A stretch of 64,000 nt of DNA, from positions 1,688,501 through 1,752,500 of the forward strand of contig NZ_CP036275.1 in the NCBI RefSeq assembly GCF_007747795.1, read 5' to 3'. This DNA is from Maioricimonas rarisocia. Its GTDB lineage: Bacteria; Planctomycetota; Planctomycetia; Planctomycetales; Planctomycetaceae. Numbering within the stretch: position 1 is the first letter of the stretch; each line of letters opens with the position of its first letter. Shown here piece by piece: positions 18,176 to 27,608 of this stretch. The notes beneath the pieces are model-generated. The model was not told the origin of the DNA, did no database searches, and was given only the letters and a program-made list of their open reading frames with translations. Both the position numbers and the translations under genes were made by a program.

Positions 18176-18562
18176 TCAGGAAAGCTCGTCGGCATCGGCG
18201 TCGATGGCGTGGGCCTGAAGGTCTTCGAGGTCGACGAATTCCAGCGTCGACATGTGCGTTGCTTCCAGCACGACCGGCGGAGCCACGCCGGCGTCGAGCG
18301 CTTCTTTCCAGCGCTGAGCACACAGGCACCAGCGATCGCCCGGTTTGAGGCCGGCAAAGCCGAACAGCGGATTCGGAGTGACCAGATCGTTGCCGCGCGA
18401 GGTGGAGAAGGCGAGAAACTCTTCGGTCATCTCGGCACAGACGACGTGCAGGCCCAGGTCTCCCTCGCCGGTGTTGCAGCAGCCATCGCGGTAGAAGCCG
18501 GTCAACGGGTCGACGGAGCAGGTGAGAAGTTCGCGGCCCAGGACATTCTTGGCGCGGCTCAT
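18176..18562 (-). CDS. DUF2237 family protein
   Basis: 128 aa from ATG 18562 (MSRAKNVLGREL). The frame extends far upstream, but that part overlaps tyrA and is basic junk. The protein has the family pattern GxxLxxCxxDPxTGFYRDGCCNTG near residues 9-32 and GLKPGDRWCLCAQRW near 71-85, with six conserved cysteines. DUF2237 is widespread and uncharacterised. It ends 14 bases after the convergent DUF1501 gene and is divergent from tyrA. Confidence 0.9.
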   Translation of the reverse strand: MSRAKNVLGRELLTCSVDPLTGFYRDGCCNTGEGDLGLHVVCAEMTEEFLAFSTSRGNDLVTPNPLFGFAGLKPGDRWCLCAQRWKEALDAGVAPPVVLEATHMSTLEFVDLEDLQAHAIDADADELS

Positions 18563-18670
18563 GAAGATACTTTCCGGTGGGACATTTCTGTGAGGTGGGG
18601 GCGACTTTCGTGGATTCTGTCGATTCGGCGACGGCATCACAAGCGGGGCGGCGAGAGAGCGGCGGGGGCG

Positions 18671-18699
18671 TGGCATCGGGGAGACGCCCCTTCTAGAAT
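18671..18699 (+). promoter_or_regulatory. Candidate sigma-70-type promoter of tyrA
   Basis: TGGCAT (18671-18676) and TAGAAT (18694-18699) are separated by 17 bases. The -10 ends only nine bases before the tyrA ATG, so transcription from it would start within about three bases of the start codon. The -35 match is weak, so this is a candidate only. Confidence 0.35.
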
Positions 18700-18708
18700 G
18701 AGGGGACG

Positions 18709-19575
18709 ATGTCCACTCAGCAGTCTCAGTCCGGATTCCGTGTCGGTACGCTCGCTGTTGTCGGCGTTGGTCTGATCGGGGGATCTGTTGCCGCCGCGGC
18801 CCGCCAGCGCGGCGTGGCCGAACGCGTGATCGGCATCGGCCGTCGCATGGAACGGCTGGAGCCCGCGCGGGAAGCCGGACTGATCGATGTCTGTGCGATC
18901 GATCCGTCGGCCGCATCCGAAGCGGACCTTACCGTCGTCTGCACTCCCGTCGACCGCATCGTCGATGACGTGCGCGCCGTGGCTGCCGCTGCGCAGGGCA
19001 GAATGCTGATCACCGATGGCGGCAGCGTGAAGCAGTCGATCTGCCGGCGGCTGAGCCGGGGGCTTCCGGAAGGAGTGACCTTCGTGGGGGCGCATCCGCT
19101 GGCCGGCTCGGAGAAGAGCGGCTGGGAGCATGCGCGGGCCGACCTGTACGACGGACGCATCTGCGTGGTGACTCCCGAGCCGGGGGCCGCGAGTGATACT
19201 GCAGTCGAGCAGACGGTCGCGTTCTGGCAGGCCCTTGGGATGCGGACGCTGCAGATGGATCCGCACGCGCATGATCGATCTCTGGCGCTGACCAGTCATC
19301 TGCCCCATGTTGTCGCTTCGGCCCTGGCGTCGCTGCTGACCGAACGGGAATTCGAGCTGGCGGCGACGGGGTTTCGGGACACGACCCGGATTGCCGCGGG
19401 CGATCCTGATCTGTGGACCGCAATCTTTCTGCAGAATGCCGAACCTGTGGCAGCCGAGATCGATCTGTTGATTCACCGGTTGCAGGAGTTTCAGCAGTCG
19501 ATTGCCGATGGCGACGCCGAGGTCGTCCGCCGCCTGCTGGCCAGGGGGAAGGCCCGCCGCGATCGACTCAGCTGA
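18709..19575 (+). CDS. tyrA: Prephenate dehydrogenase
   Basis: 288 aa. An NAD(P)-binding Rossmann fold opens the protein with VVGVGLIGGSVA (residues about 17-28). The prephenate dehydrogenase signatures TPVDRI, DGGSVKQ, GAHPLAGSEKSG and the late LTSHLPHVVASALA are all present in order. It oxidatively decarboxylates prephenate to 4-hydroxyphenylpyruvate in tyrosine synthesis. There is no fused chorismate mutase or ACT domain, so feedback control, if any, is elsewhere. GAGGGG precedes the ATG. The acetyltransferase gene begins 36 bases downstream on the same strand, so they may share a transcript. Confidence 0.92.
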   Translation: MSTQQSQSGFRVGTLAVVGVGLIGGSVAAAARQRGVAERVIGIGRRMERLEPAREAGLIDVCAIDPSAASEADLTVVCTPVDRIVDDVRAVAAAAQGRMLITDGGSVKQSICRRLSRGLPEGVTFVGAHPLAGSEKSGWEHARADLYDGRICVVTPEPGAASDTAVEQTVAFWQALGMRTLQMDPHAHDRSLALTSHLPHVVASALASLLTEREFELAATGFRDTTRIAAGDPDLWTAIFLQNAEPVAAEIDLLIHRLQEFQQSIADGDAEVVRRLLARGKARRDRLS

Positions 19576-19610
19576 GCGCCAGATTCACCACGTCGAAACG
19601 GGCAGCGAGC

Positions 19611-20780
19611 ATGTTCGAGTATCAGCGTGCGCTACCAGTGGAGGAGGAGACGCGGTTTCGCGATGTCCTCTTCCAGACGCTCAACATCCCGCACGATCGG
19701 TGGGACGACGTTCGCGAGAACATCGGTCGCGACAACATGCGGGTGCTGCGGCACGATGGTCGGCTGATTGGCGGGATGGGGCTGCATCCGGCCGGGCAGT
19801 GGTTCGGCGGTCGCTGCGTTCCCTGCTGCTGCGTGACTCTGGTCGGGATCTCCCCGGAATTCCGTCGAAAAGGGGCGGCCCGCGCGCTGATGACGTCCTC
19901 CCTGCAGGAACTTCGCCAGTCCGGGACGCCGATCGCGACCCTGTACGCGTCAACGCAGGCGCTGTACCGGGCGGTCGGTTTCGAGCAGGCCGGCACCCGC
20001 AATCAGCACGAGCTGCCGATGTCGATGATCGGAATCGAGGATCGGACGCTCGACGTGCACGAGGTTTCCGCCACGTCTCCGGAGCCGTTTCGCAACCTGT
20101 GCGAGCAGCGGGCCCGGCGAACGAATGGGAATCTCGAGCGAACGGCCGGCCTGTGGAACCGTGTGCTGACGGACAGCAAGCAGCCGGTGCACCGGTATCT
20201 GATTGGTGATCGTGAGCAGCCCGAAGGATTCGTGGTCTTCACACAGGAGAGTGAGCAGCGGTTTCCCCTGACGCTCTCAGTTCGCGACATGTGGGGAGCA
20301 ACGCCGGCGGCCGGACGGAGATTGTGGACGTTCCTCGCGGACCACGCGTCGGTGGGTGAGCGGGTCCGCTGGTTCGGGCCGGCGAACGAACCGCTGCTGG
20401 GGCTGACAGCCGAATGCAAATTCACCGATGTGCAGATTCTTCGCTGGATGGTCCGGATCGTCGACGTGCAGGGGGCCCTGGAGCAGCGGGGATATCCGCC
20501 GGCTGTCTCGGGAGAACTGCATCTGCAGGTTGCAGACGACGTCCTGCCGGAGAATGCCGGCCGGTACGTGCTGGAGGTGGCCGACGGGCAGGGGACGGTC
20601 CGGGAAGGAGGGCGTGGCGAACTGTCGTGTCACGTGCGGGGTCTGGCAACGCTGTATGCGGGATTCTTTTCGCCGCAGACGCTGTTGGAACTGGGGTGGA
20701 TCGAGGGGAGCCCGGAAGCGCTGCAGACGGCCGCGGCGATTTTCTCGGGCCCGGAACCGTGGATGCCGGAGATCTTCTGA
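19611..20780 (+). CDS. Eis-like GNAT N-acetyltransferase with SCP2-like C-terminal domain
   Basis: 389 aa from ATG 19611; the frame runs 66 codons upstream into tyrA and that part is rejected. The acetyl-CoA loop VTLVGISPEFRRKGAARALM (about 79-98) and the tyrosine in LYRAVGFEQAG fit the Eis family, in which a Tyr and the free carboxylate of a C-terminal Phe are catalytic. This protein also ends in Phe (EPWMPEIF). A second GNAT-like and an SCP2-like region follow, as in Eis. It would acetylate amines, possibly aminoglycosides or lysines; the substrate is unknown. The stop overlaps the next ATG (TGATG at 20778-20782). Confidence 0.85.
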   Translation: MFEYQRALPVEEETRFRDVLFQTLNIPHDRWDDVRENIGRDNMRVLRHDGRLIGGMGLHPAGQWFGGRCVPCCCVTLVGISPEFRRKGAARALMTSSLQELRQSGTPIATLYASTQALYRAVGFEQAGTRNQHELPMSMIGIEDRTLDVHEVSATSPEPFRNLCEQRARRTNGNLERTAGLWNRVLTDSKQPVHRYLIGDREQPEGFVVFTQESEQRFPLTLSVRDMWGATPAAGRRLWTFLADHASVGERVRWFGPANEPLLGLTAECKFTDVQILRWMVRIVDVQGALEQRGYPPAVSGELHLQVADDVLPENAGRYVLEVADGQGTVREGGRGELSCHVRGLATLYAGFFSPQTLLELGWIEGSPEALQTAAAIFSGPEPWMPEIF

Positions 20781-21262
20781 TGGATGACAACGCCGAGCAG
20801 CCGGATGGCGTGGACGTCGACCTGCAATCTCTGTGGAGGCGGGCGAAGAAGAACTTTGCGCTCGATTCGTATTCGATCCATGGTCCGAGCCACTGGAAGC
20901 GCGTCGAGCAGAACGGCGTCGAGCTGGCCGAGGCGACACCGGGGGCTGACCTGCTGGTTGTGCGGATGTTTGCGGTCTTTCACGACTGCGAGCGGCATGA
21001 TGACGGGCACGATCCGGAGCATGGCCCGCGGGCGGCGGCCCTCATCAAACGGAAGCAGGGGAAGTGGTTCCAGCTTCCCGACGAGACCCTGGAGCTGCTC
21101 TGCGAGGCATGCCGGCACCACACCCACGGCGGCCGGACCGAAGAGCCCACGATCGGCTGCTGCTGGGATGCCGATCGGCTCGACCTGACGCGAATCGGCG
21201 TCATTCCGCATGCCCGCTTCATGAGCACGGAGGCGGGACGAATGCGAACCGTGCAGGACTGA
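20780..21262 (+). CDS. Small HD-domain phosphohydrolase-like protein
   Basis: 160 aa from the ATG that overlaps the acetyltransferase stop. The metal-binding residues of an HD domain are visible: HGPSHWKRV near residue 33, [16 protein letters not shown] near 65-80, and CRHHTHGG near 109-116. Such proteins hydrolyse nucleotides or phosphate esters, but the substrate cannot be read from the sequence. The tight coupling with the Eis-like gene suggests joint expression. Confidence 0.85.
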   Translation: MDDNAEQPDGVDVDLQSLWRRAKKNFALDSYSIHGPSHWKRVEQNGVELAEATPGADLLVVRMFAVFHDCERHDDGHDPEHGPRAAALIKRKQGKWFQLPDETLELLCEACRHHTHGGRTEEPTIGCCWDADRLDLTRIGVIPHARFMSTEAGRMRTVQD

Positions 21263-21399
21263 GGCGGCACGTCGGCCGCATCCGAAAGGATCGGTGGTCA
21301 ATTCGCGACCCTCGGGGTCGGTACGCTTCGTTCGACACTGCCGGTTCTGTACCATCGGGCCTCGACGGACGATTACTACGGCAGCTCGAGGCGACAGTC

Positions 21400-24300
21400 A
21401 TGCTCTGGGAAGTTGAGATTCATCCAGCCGCGGGAGAGCGGGACCAGGAGGGGCAGCGAATCGTTGCCGAGGCGCAACTGCTGGGGACACAGTCGATTAC
21501 GTCGGTTAAGTCGGCGCGGTCCTATCTGGTGGAAGGGGATCTGGATGAGTCGACGGCGGCCGGACCGGTCGCGCGGATGCTCGGAGATGCTGTCGTCGAG
21601 GAGTGCCGGGTGCACGTCCTCCCCGGGGACCAGTCCGGGACGAACGGGCAGGGCAGTATTCAGCTGAATGTCCTCTACAAGCCGGGCGTGACAGACAACG
21701 TCGGCGAGACGGCCCGGGCGGCTCTGGCGGATGCCGGGCTGCACGTCGAGCGGGTTGCCACCTGCCGCAAATACTGGATCAACGACGACGCCTCGTCGGT
21801 CGATGTCGACCGGTTGTGCGCGAAGGTGCTGGCGAACGACGCGATCGAGCAGGTGATCCGGGGCCCGCTGCCGCTCGAAAGCCTGGCGCTGGGGAGTGAC
21901 TACGAATTCGAACTTGTCACCGTCCCGCTGCGGGAGATGGATGACGATGCTTTGATGCGATTGAGCCGGGAAGGGCAGCTGTACCTGAGCCTGGCCGAGA
22001 TGCAGACGATCCAGAAGCACTTCCAGGATCTGGGACGCGAGCCGACCGACATCGAACTAGAAACCGTTGCCCAGACGTGGAGTGAGCACTGTTCGCACAA
22101 GACGCTGGCCGGCCGCATTGCCTACCGGGACGAGAAAGGCGAGCGGCGGTTCGAGAACATGCTCAAGGAGACGATTTTCGAAGCGACGCAGACGATCCGC
22201 CGTCAGCTGGGGGCGGACGACTGGTGCATCAGCGTCTTCAAGGACAACGCGGGTGTTGTCACCTTTGACGACGTCAATGACGTCTGTTTCAAGGTGGAGA
22301 CGCACAACCATCCGTCCGCGCTGGAGCCATACGGCGGTGCGAACACCGGATTGGGGGGCGTGATCCGCGATCCGCTGGGAACCGGCCTGGGGGCCCGACC
22401 GGTCTGCAATACCGACGTCTTCTGCTTCGCTCCCCCCGATACGCCGTACGACGAACTGCCGCCCGGCGTGCTACATCCGAAGACTGTCATGCAGGGGGTG
22501 GTCTCCGGCGTTCGGGATTACGGCAACCGGATGGGCATTCCGACCGTCAACGGCGCCGTCTACTTCGACGAGCGATACCTGGGGAATCCGCTCGTGTACT
22601 GCGGCAACGTCGCGATGATTCCCCGCGGCAAGAGCGAGAAGCAGGTCCACCCCGGCGACTACATCGTCTCGGTTGGCGGACGGACCGGGCGGGACGGGAT
22701 CCACGGGGCGACGTTCTCGTCAGCCGAGCTGACGCACGAGAGTGAGGAGCTTTCCGGCGGAGCGGTGCAGATCGGCAATCCTATCACCGAGAAGATGGTG
22801 ATGGATGTGCTGCTCGAGGCCCGAGACCGGGAGCTCTTCAACGCGATCACCGACTGCGGTGCGGGAGGATTCAGCAGTGCCGTCGGCGAGATGGGCGAAG
22901 AGACGGGGGCGGAGGTCTGGCTGGAGAAGGCGCCTCTGAAGTACAGCGGCCTGTCGTACACGGAGATCTGGATCAGCGAAGCTCAGGAGCGGATGGTCCT
23001 TTCCGTTCCCCCCGAAAAGTGGGACGCGTTTCGCGAGCTGTGCGCGTCGGAAGGCGTCGAGGCGACGGTGATCGGCAAGTTCACCGATACGCATCAGCTG
23101 GTGCTGCAGTACCACGGGACGCAGGTCGGCGAGCTGTCGATGTCGTTTCTGCACGATGGCCGGCCGCCGGTCGTTCGCGAAGCGGTCTGGCAGCCGCCGA
23201 AGGTCGAATCGGCTGAGTTGCCGGCCGATCCGGTTGCTTGCGGCGATGTGCTGAAGAAGATTCTCGGCTCGCTGAATGTCTGCTCGAAAGAGTGGATCAT
23301 CCGCCAGTACGACCACGAGGTGCAGGCGGGGAGCGTCGTCAAGCCGCTGGTCGGCATGATGAACGACGGCCCTTCGGATGCCGCGGTGGTTCGGCCCGAT
23401 CTGCGGTCGAATCGGGGCCTGGTGATCGCGTGCGGGATGAATCCGCATTACGGGGATCTCGATCCGTACTGGATGGCGGCCTCGGCGATCGATGAGGCAG
23501 TCCGCAACTGTATCGCCGTCGGTGCCGATCCGCAGCGGGTTGCCGTTCTCGACAACTTCTGCTGGGGGAACACCGAGCGGCCTGAGACTCTCGGTTCGCT
23601 GGTGCGGGCGGCGCTGGCCTGCCACGACACGGCAATTGCGTACGGAACGCCGTTCATCAGCGGCAAGGACTCGCTCAATAACGAGTTCACGTACGACACC
23701 GGTGACGGACAGAAGACGATCAGTATTCCCTCCTCGCTGCTGATCAGTGCTCTGGGGCAGATCGACAACGTCGAGCAGTCCATCACGATGGACCTCAAGC
23801 AGCCGGGCAACGTGCTGTTTCTCGTGGGAGAGACCCGGGAAGAACTGGGAGGCAGCCACTTTGGACTGGTGACCGGGACGTCGCTCGGCGGTGTGCCGAA
23901 GGTGGACTTTGAACGGGCTCCGCAGGTTTTTCTGGCGGTGCATGCGGCGATTCTGGACGGGCTGGTGCGGAGCTGCCACGACCTGAGCGAAGGAGGCCTG
24001 GCGGTTGGTCTGGCGGAGATGGCGTTTGCCGGCGGACTGGGCGTGGACGTGCAGCTCGATGCGAATTCCTCGAGCGAGAACGTCGTGCAGCTGTTCTCGG
24101 AAAGCAACACGCGATTCGTCGTCGAAGTGCCGGCCGTGTCGGCCGATCGCTTCACCCGGACCGTGCGTCATGCGAAGCGGATCGGGGAAGTGACCGAGAG
24201 CGGCAAGGTGGTCGTTCGGGACGCTTCCGGGCAGTCACTCATCGACGAGACGCTGGACGAACTGAAATCGTGCTGGCAGCGACCGCTGGCGTGGAACTGA
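21400..24300 (+). CDS. purL: Phosphoribosylformylglycinamidine synthase with N-terminal PurS-like domains
   Basis: 966 aa from ATG 21400 (MLWEVEIHP); the frame extends upstream into the HD gene without merit. Residues 1-80 and about 85-165 look like two PurS-like domains ([35 protein letters not shown]). The synthetase core follows, with WSEHCSHKT (about 225), [34 protein letters not shown] and [10 protein letters not shown], all hallmarks of FGAM synthetase. It converts FGAR to FGAM with ATP and ammonia in purine synthesis. No glutaminase (PurQ) domain is fused and no purQ is in the window, so the amidotransferase must be encoded elsewhere. Confidence 0.95.
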   Translation: MLWEVEIHPAAGERDQEGQRIVAEAQLLGTQSITSVKSARSYLVEGDLDESTAAGPVARMLGDAVVEECRVHVLPGDQSGTNGQGSIQLNVLYKPGVTDNVGETARAALADAGLHVERVATCRKYWINDDASSVDVDRLCAKVLANDAIEQVIRGPLPLESLALGSDYEFELVTVPLREMDDDALMRLSREGQLYLSLAEMQTIQKHFQDLGREPTDIELETVAQTWSEHCSHKTLAGRIAYRDEKGERRFENMLKETIFEATQTIRRQLGADDWCISVFKDNAGVVTFDDVNDVCFKVETHNHPSALEPYGGANTGLGGVIRDPLGTGLGARPVCNTDVFCFAPPDTPYDELPPGVLHPKTVMQGVVSGVRDYGNRMGIPTVNGAVYFDERYLGNPLVYCGNVAMIPRGKSEKQVHPGDYIVSVGGRTGRDGIHGATFSSAELTHESEELSGGAVQIGNPITEKMVMDVLLEARDRELFNAITDCGAGGFSSAVGEMGEETGAEVWLEKAPLKYSGLSYTEIWISEAQERMVLSVPPEKWDAFRELCASEGVEATVIGKFTDTHQLVLQYHGTQVGELSMSFLHDGRPPVVREAVWQPPKVESAELPADPVACGDVLKKILGSLNVCSKEWIIRQYDHEVQAGSVVKPLVGMMNDGPSDAAVVRPDLRSNRGLVIACGMNPHYGDLDPYWMAASAIDEAVRNCIAVGADPQRVAVLDNFCWGNTERPETLGSLVRAALACHDTAIAYGTPFISGKDSLNNEFTYDTGDGQKTISIPSSLLISALGQIDNVEQSITMDLKQPGNVLFLVGETREELGGSHFGLVTGTSLGGVPKVDFERAPQVFLAVHAAILDGLVRSCHDLSEGGLAVGLAEMAFAGGLGVDVQLDANSSSENVVQLFSESNTRFVVEVPAVSADRFTRTVRHAKRIGEVTESGKVVVRDASGQSLIDETLDELKSCWQRPLAWN

Positions 24301-24360
24301 CACTCAGGGCCAGGAGTCGCTGGTCTTTGCAGGCCCGCGGCAGTGGAACGGAGTCGACTG

Positions 24361-25125
24361 ATGGATTTTCTGGAGACGGCGTGTGAGGCGGCCCGCATTG
24401 GTGGCCGCATCCTCGATGAGTGGGCGCACAAGTTCACCGCCCGGGAGAAAAATCCCTCTGATCTGGTGACCGAAGCGGACGTCGCGTCCCAGAAGGCGAT
24501 CTTCGAGTTCATCGAGGCCCGCTTTCCGGATCACCGCTTCCTGGGAGAAGAGGGACTCACGCACGGCGATGAAAGCTGCCCCTATCGCTGGGTCATCGAT
24601 CCGCTCGACGGCACGTCCAACTACGTGCATCGCTTTCCGTACTACGCCGTCTCGATCGGGCTCGAGCTGGAAGACGAGCTGATCGTCGGGGCTATCTACG
24701 ACCCGAACCGTGATGAACTGTTCGCGGCTGCAAAGGGGCAGGGGGCCACGCTGAACGGCGAGCCGATCACCGTCTCGGAGCGGGGAGAACTGGGCCAGGC
24801 GCTCTGCATGGCGTCGCTGCCGGTGCGGACGACGCGGGAGCACCCGGCCGTGCAGCGGTTTCTGCGAGTACTCGAGGCGGGTCAGCATGTGCAGCGGACC
24901 GGTTCAGCGGCGCTCAATCTGTGCGGCGTCGCCTGTGGCCGGATTGACGCGTTCTGGTCGCAGAGCCTCAAGCCGTGGGACATGGCGGCCGGCGTGGTCA
25001 TTGTGCGCGAGGCAGGTGGGCTGGTGACTCAGATCGAGGACGGCACCTTCGATCTCGAAGAACCGAATCTGCTTGCTTCGAACGGCACCGATCTGCATGG
25101 CCAGCTCGTCAACGTGCTGGACTGA
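24361..25125 (+). CDS. Inositol monophosphatase family protein
   Basis: 254 aa from ATG 24361, supported by CGGAG seven bases upstream; a GTG at 24343 would add six residues. The lithium-sensitive phosphatase signatures are complete: FLGEEG (about 61-66), WVIDPLDGTSNYVH (about 77-90) and WDMAAGVVIVREAGG (about 207-221). These give the metal ligands and the catalytic acid. The family includes inositol-1-phosphatase, PAP phosphatase and fructose-1,6-bisphosphatase variants, so the exact substrate is open. It lies 60 bases after purL on the same strand. Confidence 0.9.
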   Translation: MDFLETACEAARIGGRILDEWAHKFTAREKNPSDLVTEADVASQKAIFEFIEARFPDHRFLGEEGLTHGDESCPYRWVIDPLDGTSNYVHRFPYYAVSIGLELEDELIVGAIYDPNRDELFAAAKGQGATLNGEPITVSERGELGQALCMASLPVRTTREHPAVQRFLRVLEAGQHVQRTGSAALNLCGVACGRIDAFWSQSLKPWDMAAGVVIVREAGGLVTQIEDGTFDLEEPNLLASNGTDLHGQLVNVLD

Positions 25126-25153
25126 CCAGGTTGCTGCGAACCGGCGTCTCTAC

Positions 25154-25198
25154 AAAAAAACCGAACCTCTCCGGTTGTCGGGCAACAACGGGAGAGGT
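25154..25198 (-). terminator. Intrinsic terminator of the lipoprotein/DUF1559 cassette
   Basis: On the minus strand a 14-bp stem with one mismatch (arms 25198-25185 and 25178-25165, six-base loop) is followed by a run of seven T (25160-25154). A second hairpin around GGTGTTC/GAACACT (25216-25241) lies between it and the 25275 stop. Confidence 0.8.
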
Positions 25199-25274
25199 CC
25201 GGCGACTCACCGGGAGGGGTGTTCCGTTAGAAAGAACACTCCACCCCAACGCGTAATCCTGGTATCGGCAGCAT

Positions 25275-25733
25275 TCAGCGTTTGCGGGCCGGTTTCGAAA
25301 GCAGATCGAATGCGACGTCACCTCCCGATTCGGGAATGGTGGCCGTCAGCGTCATCGAACTGGGACTGCTGTACTGCGGCGGCAGTGCTTCGACGGCTCC
25401 GACGTCCATGGGAGCGACATCGGGGGGCGCGGGACTGCCGTCTGGCATGACGAACTTGGTGATCAGGACGTCATATTCGCCGGGCAGGGCCCCTTCGAGT
25501 CCGGCTCCCGTTGCCAGGGCGAACTGACCGGAGCTGTCCGTCATTGCGAATGTCTGCCGGCTCTCGCCCTGCTTGGCGAGGAACATCACGGTGGCGTCGG
25601 CCAGGGGCTGGCCATCGAGAGTGACGGTTCCGCGGACTGGGACGAGGTCCGAGGCATATTCCGGGCCCTCTTTCGCACAGCCACAGAGCATCAGCACGGC
25701 GAGACAGCCGAGGTGCCATGCATAACGTCGCAT
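25275..25733 (-). CDS. Small lipoprotein with carboxypeptidase-regulatory-like fold
   Basis: 152 aa from ATG 25733 (MRRYAWHLG); the frame extends upstream only by overlapping the DUF1559 gene. The signal peptide ends in the lipobox LCGC (Cys about residue 19). The rest has the pattern VRGTVTLDGQPLADATVMF, typical of a transthyretin/carboxypeptidase-regulatory-like beta sandwich, and AMTDSSGQFALAT. Such lipoproteins commonly follow DUF1559 genes in planctomycetes; here the gap is 73 bases. Probably anchored to a membrane and facing the periplasm or surface. Function unknown. Confidence 0.85.
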   Translation of the reverse strand: MRRYAWHLGCLAVLMLCGCAKEGPEYASDLVPVRGTVTLDGQPLADATVMFLAKQGESRQTFAMTDSSGQFALATGAGLEGALPGEYDVLITKFVMPDGSPAPPDVAPMDVGAVEALPPQYSSPSSMTLTATIPESGGDVAFDLLSKPARKR

Positions 25734-25806
25734 TTGGGAGGTTCCTTTCGGAAGCGGTGGCAGGGGGGGATTGCCAGGGGAGGGCGTTGAACGGCGGGGG
25801 AGGAAA

Positions 25807-26781
25807 TCAGGGGACGGAGACCGGCTGGTTGTCGGCCATGGTGGCGAGCCGGGATTTCGTCTGCGAGTCGATGTTCTCACTGATGAACCGGACCGCACCG
25901 TCGGCCAGCAGCACGTGACAGCCGCCGACGTGCATGCTGCCGGGATAGGCCCAGCTACCCAGTTCGGGAGCACGATCGACGCCGGTCCACCAGGTGTCGT
26001 TGATCTTGTACGAGCCCAGGTCGATGCCGATCATGACCCAGCCGCGGAAACCCCAGGCGGGGGCTTCGCCGTTGTAGACCGAGAAGCGGGTTTCGCAGAC
26101 GGCGACGGTATTGCTGGACCCGTCCTTGACGTCTCTCATGCGGCAGGCGGAGTTGTCTTCGAACATTCGCCGGGTTCTCGGGTCACGGCTCTGCCACATG
26201 TTGCAGTCACGGTATCCGTTGATGGTGCAGAAGTCGTAGCTGGTTTTGGCACCCCGGTAGCCGCTGCCGTTCTTGATGACGTAATGCGAGCCATCCGCCT
26301 GGTGGAACGGGTCACCGTCATCGGTGGGACAGGTGAGGACGGACAACTGCTTGGAGATAATGGCAGCGTTCCCGCTCAGTTCCGCATCTCCGACCAGCGT
26401 GCCGGCCAGCGATCCGGCGACGTAGTGACCGGCCGCCTGGTGGGTATCGTAGGCGTTGTACATGGGAGCCTGGTCGAGGTACGGCAGCAGCATCGTCCAG
26501 CCGGTCGCATTCAGCACGAGCGGGTTGCCTGTGCCGTATTCGCACTGTCCCTTGGCGATCGTGGCCGAAGGAAAGACCGAGTGGGTCTCGTGGTAGTTGT
26601 GGAGGGCCAGCCCGATCTGCTTGAGGTTGTTTTTGCACTGCGAGCGGCGGGCAGCCTCACGCGCCTGCTGAACCGCGGGGAGCAACAGGGCCATCAGAAT
26701 GGCGATGATGGCGATAACGACCAGCAGTTCAATGAGAGTAAAACCACGGCGACGGTGTCGAATTACGTGCATGTCTTCCAT
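25807..26781 (-). CDS. DUF1559 prepilin-like protein
   Basis: 324 aa. A basic leader ends in [20 protein letters not shown], the type IV prepilin/pseudopilin cleavage site (cut after Gly, methylated Phe), followed by [32 protein letters not shown], the planctomycete DUF1559 signature. The C-terminal half has the family end [18 protein letters not shown] at 26781 and 26772 are both possible starts. The protein is presumably processed by a prepilin peptidase and assembled by, or exported through, a type II/IV-like system. It is the first gene of a two-gene unit with the lipoprotein. Confidence 0.95.
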   Translation of the reverse strand: MEDMHVIRHRRRGFTLIELLVVIAIIAILMALLLPAVQQAREAARRSQCKNNLKQIGLALHNYHETHSVFPSATIAKGQCEYGTGNPLVLNATGWTMLLPYLDQAPMYNAYDTHQAAGHYVAGSLAGTLVGDAELSGNAAIISKQLSVLTCPTDDGDPFHQADGSHYVIKNGSGYRGAKTSYDFCTINGYRDCNMWQSRDPRTRRMFEDNSACRMRDVKDGSSNTVAVCETRFSVYNGEAPAWGFRGWVMIGIDLGSYKINDTWWTGVDRAPELGSWAYPGSMHVGGCHVLLADGAVRFISENIDSQTKSRLATMADNQPVSVP

Positions 26782-27121
26782 TTCGTATGTTCATAACAGC
26801 ACACCGTCACCAGAGCGCCCGCGAGGTTGTGCATACATCGGTCGATCATTACGCGAAAAGAGTGCCGATTCGGAATTCCGCTGATACGCGAGCGCGAGTG
26901 ACCGTCGTTTCGTGTGCGAAACCCGGTATTACCGAAGCGGTTGGGAGAACTGTCGAATTCGAGGCGGTGGAGACGACGGTCGGGGCAGGTGCACAGACTG
27001 TCGGCAGGTTCGGCCGGATTCTGCCAACGGGACGGGCGATCCGCTCGAGTTGAATTCCTTCGCCGACCGAATCAGACTGAACCGGAGATTCAAGTCAGAT
27101 ACTGATCAGGGAGTGACCGCC
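26782..27121. other. Divergent intergenic region, no gene seen
   Basis: 340 bases between the DUF1559 start and a small plus-strand gene. No RNA gene or clear promoter pair is recognised. It should hold the promoters of both flanking genes; GGGAG at about 27110 is the ribosome-binding site of the small gene. Confidence 0.5.
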
Positions 27122-27370
27122 ATGGCTGCCACCAGAACTGCACAGGACGTTCTCGAACGGCATTTTCTCGAGTTGCGGTGCGGCCTGCTGGATCTGGCCG
27201 CTGCCTTCGATCGGATCGAACGGTCCGAAGGGGCCGCTGCCGTGCGGGACGATCCGCGGATGGAACACCTCCGCAAGGGGCTGCGGATTCTGCTCGACGG
27301 GGGGACCGACCGGGCGGAGCGGATCCAGTTGCTCTTCAGCGATGCGTATGAGGAAGGCTGGAGCGAGTGA
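27122..27370 (+). CDS. Small hypothetical protein, 82 aa
   Basis: 82 aa from ATG 27122, preceded by GGGAG at eight bases. The protein is helical and mixed-charge (MAATRTAQDVLERHFLELR at the start, RIQLLFSDAYEEGWSE at the end). It has no transmembrane segment, signal or cysteine pattern. Codon usage and the good ribosome-binding site support a real gene. I do not recognise the family. It stops 16 bases before the second heptanucleotide array. Confidence 0.65.
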   Translation: MAATRTAQDVLERHFLELRCGLLDLAAAFDRIERSEGAAAVRDDPRMEHLRKGLRILLDGGTDRAERIQLLFSDAYEEGWSE

Positions 27371-27386
27371 CTCGGGGAGGAGTCAG

Positions 27387-27470
27387 GAAGTAGGAAGTAG
27401 GAAGTAGGAAGTAGGAAGTAGGAAGTAGGAAGTAGGAAGTAGGAAGTAGGAAGTAGGAAGTAGGAAGTAG
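27387..27470. repeat. Heptanucleotide tandem array: 12 x GAAGTAG
   Basis: Twelve exact, uninterrupted copies of GAAGTAG, preceded by a degenerate copy (GGAGTCA). It sits just after the stop of the 82-aa gene and before the 3' end of the convergent secreted-protein gene. The unit differs from the 11901 array by two bases. Confidence 0.97.
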
Positions 27471-27608
27471 TGGGGCGGGTGTGCGCTCCTGGCTGAAGAG
27501 GCTGGAGCGATGGCCGCGAAAGCCCACCGGCTGCGTCCGGTGTCCCGGGCGTCTGCTTCACCTGTTTGAGGACGCCTGCACCGCCTGGTCGACCAGGGCG
27601 TGACGCGA

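Noticed and set aside
22720-24171. 483-codon minus-strand frame inside purL
   Set aside because: The purL motifs on the plus strand are unambiguous; this is a shadow frame.
27387-27470. Possible CRISPR array
   Set aside because: The repeat is seven bases with no spacers, so it is a simple tandem repeat.
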